From Eutrophocola sp965661105 (GTDB lineage: Bacteria; Pseudomonadota; Gammaproteobacteria; Pseudomonadales; Pseudohongiellaceae), in NCBI GenBank assembly GCA_965661105.1, contig CBFICR010000007.1, positions 9,187 through 73,186 on the forward strand: DNA of 64,000 nt, written 5' to 3'. The notes beneath the pieces were generated by a model that worked only from the letters and a program-made list of their open reading frames with translations, had not been told where the DNA came from and did not search any database. The position numbers and the translations under genes were made by a program. This document shows, piece by piece, positions 58,246 through 64,000 of this stretch (the first letter of the stretch is position 1; each line of letters starts with the position of its first letter).

Positions 58246-60750
58246 ATGTCAAACAATCCAATCACCAAGCAGCCACAGGCGCAGACTTTTATTTTTTCAC
58301 TGCCCACTTTTCATTTATTGTTCGGGAAATCATTATTCAGAACACCACTGACTGTCGCTACCCTGCTATGTATTGCATTTTCCTCTCCCGCCGCACTCAG
58401 TCAGACCAAACAAACCAAAGGCTCTTTCGAGGATGTATTCCGACAACTGGATGAGATCCTGCCGACGCCGAATACTTACCGTACCGCCTCCGGCGCACCG
58501 GGCACTGGCTATTGGCAACAACAGGCGGATTATGAAATTGAAGCCACCCTGGATGAAGACAACCAGCGCATCATTGCCAGCGAGCGCATTACCTACAGTA
58601 ATAACTCACCGGACACGCTGCCTTATATCTGGGTACAACTGGATCAGAATCGCTTTCGCAATGATTCCATTGGCCGCACTACCGGCACCACCGGCAGCGA
58701 CCGCATCTCTTTCGCCGGCATGCGTCTGGAACAACATGCGGCTGAACGGGAATTTGGTTTTGAGATTCAGCGCGTCGCCCTGCGCAATGGCAATGCGCTG
58801 GATTACACCATCAACGACACCATGATGCGTATTGACCTGGCCACGCCCCTGCGCAGCGGACAGTCAGTCACCTTCGAAATCGATTGGGAACACAATATAA
58901 CCGACTCCGACATCATGGGCGGCCGTGGCGGCTACGAACATTTTCGCGACAGCGATACCTATCAGTTTGCCCTGGCCCAGTGGTATCCCCGTGTCGCCGC
59001 CTATACTGATTACAATGGCTGGGTAAACAAGCAGTTTATTGGCCGTGGCGAATTTACCCTGGAATTTGGTGACTTCGACGTATCGCTCACCGTACCCGCC
59101 GATCATATCGTCGCCTCCACCGGGGTGTTGCAGAACCCCAACCAGGTGCTCAGCGCCGAGCAACGCAATCGTCTTGATCAGGCGCGTGAATCCGACACCC
59201 CCGTCTTCATCGTCACGCCAGAAGAAGCCGAGGCCAACCAGGCCGAAGGCACGGACGAGATGGTGACCTGGCGCTTTGAAGCGGAAAATGTGCGTGACTT
59301 CGCCTGGGCCAGTTCGCGCAAATACATCTGGGATGCCATGACCCATGTCCAGGAAGGCGCTACACATGAAGAAGTGCTGGCGATGTCCTTTTATCCACCG
59401 GAAGCTGAACCCCTGTGGTCACAATATTCGACACATTCCGTTGCTCACACGATGGATGTGTATTCGAAGTTTTCCTTTGACTACCCCTACCCGGTGGCTA
59501 TTTCCGTGAATGCCTGGGAATCCGGCGGCATGGAATACCCGATGATTACCTTCAACGGTTATCGTCCGGTAGAAGATGAAGATACTGGCGAGCGTACCTA
59601 TTCACGCCGTGCCAAGTACGGCCTGATCTCGGTGGTTATTCACGAAATTGGTCACATCTATTTTCCCATGACGGTTAACTCTGACGAAAGACAATGGACC
59701 TGGATGGATGAAGGCGTAAATACCTTTCTGCAGTTTCTGGCCGAACGTGAATGGGAAGATGACTATCCTTCCAGGCGCGGCGACCCGAAAAACATCGTGG
59801 ATTACATGCTGTCGGAAAACCAGGTACCGATCATGACGAACTCAGAATCGATTCTGCAGTTTGGCAACAATGCCTATGCGAAACCGGCAACCGCATTGGT
59901 GGTGTTGCGGGAAACGGTAATGGGACGCAACCTGTTTGATTTCGCTTTCAAGGAGTACAGTGAACGCTGGATGTTTAAAAGACCCACACCCAGTGATTTA
60001 TTCCGCACGCTTGAGGATGCTTCGGCGGTTGATCTGGACTGGTTCTTCCGCGGCTGGTTTTACTCTACCGATCATGTGGATATCGCACTTAATGATATCC
60101 GCGAATACAAAGTCTCCACCCAGGATCCGGAGATCGAGTTTCCCCTGAACAAGGAGGACGCCGATGAAGATCCGGAATCGCTGACGCAATTACGCAATTC
60201 AGACATTGAAAAACGCGTGGATCGTTTTCCTGAGCTGAATGATTTCTATAATGAAAACGATGAATTCACGGTGTCCAACAAGGACCGAAATGACTACACC
60301 AGTTTCCGTGATGGTCTGGAAGACTGGGAACTCGAAGTTCTGGATAAGGCCATCGCCGATGGCTCGCTGATTTATTTTCTCGATTTCGAAAACATCGGCG
60401 GCCTGGTGATGCCAATTCCATTGCAAATCAACTATGCGGATGGCAGCAGTGAAAGCAAAATGATTCCGGCAGAAATCTGGCGCTACGATTCACATGCGGT
60501 CACACATACACTGATTACACACAAGGAAATCGACTCTGTGGAAGTGGACCCGATGCAGCAGATTGCCGATGCAGACATTGGCAACAATAAATTGCCACGG
60601 GAAATCCAGCGCTCCCGTATCGAACTGTATAAAGGTGACAACAAGCAGCGGGATCTGATGGCGGATATGCTGGTGGAATTAAAATCAGCCGAGACCGGCG
60701 ACGATGAAGAACCTTCTACTGATGTTCCGCTTGAAGAAGCTGGCGAGTAA
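58246..60750 (+). CDS. M1 family metallopeptidase, exported
   Basis: An 834-residue peptidase. The ATG at 58246 (MSNNPITKQ) has AGGGAT upstream and puts a signal peptide core (PLTVATLLCIAFSSPAALSQ) at about 30-52. The zinc site is HEIGH (466-470) with Glu489 in WMDEGVN, exactly the HExxHx18E pattern of M1, and the exopeptidase motif appears as ESGGMEYP (GxMEN-like, with Tyr in the last place). The N-terminal beta-sandwich domain is present. The family removes N-terminal residues from peptides; the altered motif could mean different specificity. The DUF6702 gene follows closely and is its usual neighbour in related bacteria as far as I recall. Confidence 0.9.
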   Translation: MSNNPITKQPQAQTFIFSLPTFHLLFGKSLFRTPLTVATLLCIAFSSPAALSQTKQTKGSFEDVFRQLDEILPTPNTYRTASGAPGTGYWQQQADYEIEATLDEDNQRIIASERITYSNNSPDTLPYIWVQLDQNRFRNDSIGRTTGTTGSDRISFAGMRLEQHAAEREFGFEIQRVALRNGNALDYTINDTMMRIDLATPLRSGQSVTFEIDWEHNITDSDIMGGRGGYEHFRDSDTYQFALAQWYPRVAAYTDYNGWVNKQFIGRGEFTLEFGDFDVSLTVPADHIVASTGVLQNPNQVLSAEQRNRLDQARESDTPVFIVTPEEAEANQAEGTDEMVTWRFEAENVRDFAWASSRKYIWDAMTHVQEGATHEEVLAMSFYPPEAEPLWSQYSTHSVAHTMDVYSKFSFDYPYPVAISVNAWESGGMEYPMITFNGYRPVEDEDTGERTYSRRAKYGLISVVIHEIGHIYFPMTVNSDERQWTWMDEGVNTFLQFLAEREWEDDYPSRRGDPKNIVDYMLSENQVPIMTNSESILQFGNNAYAKPATALVVLRETVMGRNLFDFAFKEYSERWMFKRPTPSDLFRTLEDASAVDLDWFFRGWFYSTDHVDIALNDIREYKVSTQDPEIEFPLNKEDADEDPESLTQLRNSDIEKRVDRFPELNDFYNENDEFTVSNKDRNDYTSFRDGLEDWELEVLDKAIADGSLIYFLDFENIGGLVMPIPLQINYADGSSESKMIPAEIWRYDSHAVTHTLITHKEIDSVEVDPMQQIADADIGNNKLPREIQRSRIELYKGDNKQRDLMADMLVELKSAETGDDEEPSTDVPLEEAGE

Positions 60751-60779
60751 GCACGCGGTGCTATTGTCCAGCCTGTTGA

Positions 60780-60812
60780 ATATCAGCAACTGTAAAATTG
60801 AGTTGCTGATAT
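60780..60812. other. Perfect 12-bp hairpin between M1 and DUF6702 genes
   Basis: ATATCAGCAACT (60780-60791) pairs perfectly with AGTTGCTGATAT (60801-60812), loop 9 nt. No T-run follows, so it is more likely an RNA stability or processing element than a terminator. It lies 29 bp after the M1 stop and 27 bp before the TTG start of the next gene. Confidence 0.6.
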
Positions 60813-60838
60813 CACGCTTTCAGCCCAGCGAGACTATT

Positions 60839-61336
60839 TTGAAACGTACGTTTTTATACATCCTTTGCAGCTTGCTGTTATTACCTCTCAGCTCGCAAGC
60901 CCATCGCGAAAAAACCGTACTCACCACCATCACCTGCAACCCGCGTAGCGAGCTGCTGGAAATCGTGCATCGCACTTTTGCTCACGATGTGGAACATACG
61001 CTGGGCAATCATCTGCAGGCGCAGGGCGGCCTCGACAATCTCGAAGCCCAGGCACGAATCAGTATTGAATTGAGCAACAGCTTCATGCTCTGGGACAGCA
61101 AAGGCAAAAAAATTCCACTGACACTGATTGGCGGAGAACTGGAAGCAGAATATTTTTTTATTTACCAGGAAGCGCCCTGCTCTGCGCTGTCAGAAATCAC
61201 CAGTGTGCGTCATGAAATGCTGCGCAACTACTGGCCCGATATGACCAATTATCTCAATATCTATTTTGCCTCTGACACAGGCGCCGGCACGCGCTCACTG
61301 ATTTTCTCCAGTGATTCAGGCAGTCAGGACTTGTGA
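60839..61336 (+). CDS. DUF6702 family exported protein
   Basis: About 165 residues. An in-frame ATG at 60704 lies inside the M1 gene and gives a non-signal leader; the TTG at 60839 instead gives a clean signal peptide (KRTFLYILCSLLLLPLSSQA) followed by HREKTVLTTITCNPRSELLEIVHR and FAHDVEHTLG, typical of DUF6702, so I chose it with moderate certainty. The family is small, exported and of unknown function, and is often found beside M1 peptidases in my recollection. Two Cys (in TCNP and APCSA) may form a disulfide. A hairpin separates it from the M1 gene. Confidence 0.7.
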   Translation: MKRTFLYILCSLLLLPLSSQAHREKTVLTTITCNPRSELLEIVHRTFAHDVEHTLGNHLQAQGGLDNLEAQARISIELSNSFMLWDSKGKKIPLTLIGGELEAEYFFIYQEAPCSALSEITSVRHEMLRNYWPDMTNYLNIYFASDTGAGTRSLIFSSDSGSQDL

Positions 61337-61504
61337 ATATTCAGTGTTTTCCCAGGCCAAACCTTTCAGTATTAGTTCGAAAAAGTTAAGCTTCACCTGC
61401 ACCCGGAGTTTTCTGTCAGCCATGTCACACAAAGTAGTATCTTCGTAATTCATAGAGACTCTAAAACCAAATTCAAATTTCTGCATTAATCTACGGAGCT
61501 TTTC

Positions 61505-64000
61505 ATGTCCCTGCTTTCCAGAGCCTTGCCTTTCATAGCCTCATCTATCCCTAAGTATGTCATCACTTCATTATTTGTTTTTATTGCAACGCCAGTAATG
61601 GCAGCCCCTCCCTTCAGTGGCACTATATTTGCCAACCCGGACATCATAACCGCTTCAGACACCTCTACATTTATTGCACTGACAGAGGCTGGCCAGGGAA
61701 CACGCAATGAGTTTGATCGTCGAGTAGACAATTTCATTAATTTCCAGGCCTTTCTTTTCCAGGCCAGCTACAGCGATATGGAAAATATTGAAATCCAGGT
61801 AAATACTGAATTTGGCTCAGTCGCTGCAGCCCGGCTCGAAGCAGAACGCTTTGCCAATGTAGTAGGCCAGATGCCTTTTGCACTAAAGCGAGACCTGGAT
61901 ACAGTCACTATCCACATGGGAGACCAGCCATACGGAGGCGGCAACAACAACCTGCTTATTCATACCGGCTCCATTCAGGACGGTTATATTGCTGATGGTA
62001 TTCTTGAAGAAACCGTCGCCCATGAACTGTCTCATACTTCCCTTGATCTACGTTATGAAAACAATGCCGGCTGGCTTGGCGCACAGTCATCAGATCCGGA
62101 ATTTATCAGCGACTATGCCAGAGACAATCCCAGCCGGGAAGATATTGCAGAGAGTTTTGTGATGTGGATGGGCTTGCGTTATGCCGCAGACAGAATACCC
62201 ACGAGCCTGATCTCCACCATTGAATCTACCATACCAGCCAGACTGGCTTTCTTTGATTCACTTACGCTGGATATGGCGCCATTACAGGAAGCCAGTGAGC
62301 AGGCGTTTTCCATTCCGGGCGCGACGTTCTCATCAACCAATAATTCGACAGATGCAGAACTGGTTGGCGGTGCTACCGACAGTTATTTCTTCATTTTTGA
62401 CAGGCCGGGAAACTTCACCGTGTTTTCCAGCGGCGACCTGGACACCAAGGCCGAACTTCTGGATGAAAATGGTAACGTGGTTAACACAAATGATGACAGT
62501 GGGCCTACCGGATTAAACTTTCAGATTTCTCAAGCGATCACCCCGGGCACCTATTATCTCAAGGTAAGCGGATTCAATGCTTCCACCAGTGGCAGTTATA
62601 GCGTGGTGAATGAATTTACCGCCACAGGACCGCGAGAGATCGATCTGTCTAAAATCAACGCCACCTCCATCACTCCCAACACTCCGCAATTGGGCACCAT
62701 AGAAGCAGCAGACACTGTATATTTGCGCATCGATTCCCCCGCCCTGGCAGACTTGAGCATCACAGCGACTGCCGATCAGGATTTGATTACCGCACTGTAC
62801 GACGATAATGGGATTGAATTAATCACTACCAACAATCTGGGTAGTGGCGGCCCCTTATCACTGGCATACCCGGATGTACTTGGAACCTACTATGTAAGTT
62901 TGGGATTTAACAGCGCCTTTGCCACAGGTGACTATAGCGTAACCGCTACGCTGGATTTTGCTCAGGAGCCGGAAGTACCCGAAGAGCCCCAGGAACCCGA
63001 TACTTCGCTGGATGTTTCTGCCATTGATGCGCCCAACGTGAACTGGTTTATTCTGGACCCGGTCATTGACGATGTAAGCGCTGGCAGCAGTTTTTATCGT
63101 ACTGTGATTTTGCCGGGTGAAGCCACGCTGACAATCACCACTGTCAGCACTGTGGATACCTTCGGCATTCTCTATGACGAGGAAGGCAATCAACTGCTTA
63201 TAGATGACGACAGCGGTGAAGGTAACCAGTTCCTGTTGCAGTCATTCGTGTCTGCCGGTAAATACTATATTGCTGTCAGTGGCGCTACAGACTCTGATGT
63301 AGGCAGTGTTGAACTTGAAGTGGATGTGGAATTCGCCACAGCAGTAACTACCGCTGACTTTTCTGATGCCAATTCAGTGACCCCCAATACACCGGAGTTT
63401 GGAGAAATCATTAGTGGTGAAGCAACTTACTATCGTGTTGACATGCCGGCCGCCGGTACACTTTCCATCAGCACGGTCAGTGAACTCGACACCTTTGGTT
63501 ATCTCTATGATGACCAGGCAACAGCCCTGCTAGCTGATGATGATAGCGGTACTGATAATCAGTTTTTATTGGAGTATACAGCAGAACCCGGCACCTATTA
63601 TGTGGGCATTGTTTCCCATGACGGCAGCTCAAGCGGCAGCTTTGTCCTGAATGTAGCGGTTGAGTTCGAGCCTGCCCGACAACGGCCCGCCGAAGACCTG
63701 CCTGCCGCCGTTAAAATCAAAACCCTTGGCGGACAGGCTCGCAGCGCGAATTTTGGGCTGGGCGCCTACGCTGATAATGGCACACCAATATTCACCACCG
63801 ATTTCGTGACTGGTGATTTCATCTCCATCATTGGCGAAGTGTCACCCGACCTTGTGGATGTAGGCACTGATGGTGAGTTATTTGTTGCCATGCTGTCTAT
63901 CGTTGGAGGCCAGGGCAACTTCCTGTTTCTTAACGAGGATGGGCTATTTGAAGACTGGGATACTACCCTGCCCGGTCTTGGCGCTGCCAAAATTGTGACC
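61505..64000 (+). CDS. Secreted zinc metalloprotease with PPC-like repeats and C-terminal accessory domain, 3'-truncated
   Basis: The frame is open from the ATG at 61505 to the window end (832 codons). A signal peptide (about 1-33, ending VMAAPP) precedes a catalytic domain with HELSH at 173-177, a zincin motif, and a downstream acidic segment EDIAESFVMW. Four beta-sandwich repeats resembling pre-peptidase C-terminal domains follow from about residue 285 to 715; each has a Y-F/R start, a DDDSG or similar acidic turn and a GTYYV or KYYI strand. The last visible part is the same domain as in the protein at 53901-54491. The protein is probably secreted and degrades proteins outside the cell. The C-terminus, with any secretion or sorting signal, is outside the window. 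Confidence 0.82.
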   Translation, partial: MSLLSRALPFIASSIPKYVITSLFVFIATPVMAAPPFSGTIFANPDIITASDTSTFIALTEAGQGTRNEFDRRVDNFINFQAFLFQASYSDMENIEIQVNTEFGSVAAARLEAERFANVVGQMPFALKRDLDTVTIHMGDQPYGGGNNNLLIHTGSIQDGYIADGILEETVAHELSHTSLDLRYENNAGWLGAQSSDPEFISDYARDNPSREDIAESFVMWMGLRYAADRIPTSLISTIESTIPARLAFFDSLTLDMAPLQEASEQAFSIPGATFSSTNNSTDAELVGGATDSYFFIFDRPGNFTVFSSGDLDTKAELLDENGNVVNTNDDSGPTGLNFQISQAITPGTYYLKVSGFNASTSGSYSVVNEFTATGPREIDLSKINATSITPNTPQLGTIEAADTVYLRIDSPALADLSITATADQDLITALYDDNGIELITTNNLGSGGPLSLAYPDVLGTYYVSLGFNSAFATGDYSVTATLDFAQEPEVPEEPQEPDTSLDVSAIDAPNVNWFILDPVIDDVSAGSSFYRTVILPGEATLTITTVSTVDTFGILYDEEGNQLLIDDDSGEGNQFLLQSFVSAGKYYIAVSGATDSDVGSVELEVDVEFATAVTTADFSDANSVTPNTPEFGEIISGEATYYRVDMPAAGTLSISTVSELDTFGYLYDDQATALLADDDSGTDNQFLLEYTAEPGTYYVGIVSHDGSSSGSFVLNVAVEFEPARQRPAEDLPAAVKIKTLGGQARSANFGLGAYADNGTPIFTTDFVTGDFISIIGEVSPDLVDVGTDGELFVAMLSIVGGQGNFLFLNEDGLFEDWDTTLPGLGAAKIVT

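Overview
The window looks like part of a gammaproteobacterial chromosome, probably from a marine or other aquatic aerobic heterotroph. This is inferred from gene content: a sigma-54 activator with a -24/-12 promoter, a GspE/PilB ATPase, a MarC protein, a cbb3-type oxidase, many secreted peptidases, and Planctomycete-type cytochrome (DUF1587/1592/1588/1585) plus DUF1552 genes. Base composition is near 50% G+C by eye, except for an AT-rich stretch at about 22.5-25.0 kb. I see no rRNA, tRNA, CRISPR array or prophage.

Layout. 1-2127: the 3' part of a Na+/H+ antiporter with a cyclic-nucleotide-binding tail. 2192-5109: a fused 3-oxoacid CoA-transferase, a GFA-family protein and a PcaF-like thiolase. 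5136-6906: a sigma-54 activator, divergent from a 33-residue membrane peptide that has its own sigma-54 promoter, candidate activator sites and terminator. 6921-12007 (minus): cassette A, made of a two-haem DUF1592 cytochrome, an MBL-fold protein and an ankyrin protein. 12339-17205: a membrane protein, RidA, an MFS exporter, acylphosphatase and an MBL-cNMP fusion. 17516-17686: a 171-bp MITE-like element. 17878-22494 (minus): a CHAT/TPR caspase-like protein, an ECF sigma factor and a membrane anti-sigma candidate. 22849-24945: two AT-rich orphan genes. 25007-28103 (minus): a DUF2272 protein, MarC and a lone DUF1552 protein. 28590-35012: cassette B, made of DUF1592, DUF1552, MBL and ankyrin genes. 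35264-43892: a P2-type ATPase, a GspE/PilB ATPase and a tricorn-like protease. 43889-48541: a GH3 glycosidase, glucokinase and a sugar porter. 48675-53737 (minus): a rhodanese lipoprotein, a TsdA-like dihaem cytochrome, a small membrane protein, a CcoN-CcoO-CcoP triple fusion and a DsrE-like protein. 53901-57830 (minus): two secreted proteins, a DUF2256 protein, a glutathione-peroxidase-like protein and an M20 peptidase. 58246-64000: an M1 peptidase, a DUF6702 protein and a large secreted metalloprotease cut by the window edge.

How the genes may work together. The most system-like feature is the duplicated exported cassette (DUF1592 cytochrome, DUF1552, MBL, ankyrin). Gene order is kept in both copies, and cassette A's missing DUF1552 gene appears to lie beside cassette B. 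The CHAT/ECF/anti-sigma operon and the sigma-54 microprotein unit are also self-contained modules of unknown purpose. The TsdA-like, CcoNOP and DsrE-like genes form a coupled operon that suggests electrons from sulfur compounds passing straight to a one-polypeptide oxidase. GH3, glucokinase and sugar porter suggest glucoside use. A family of CTT-type heptamer tandem repeats is scattered through spacers and also forms the signal-peptide coding region of one ankyrin protein. All identifications come from reading motifs, with no database search.
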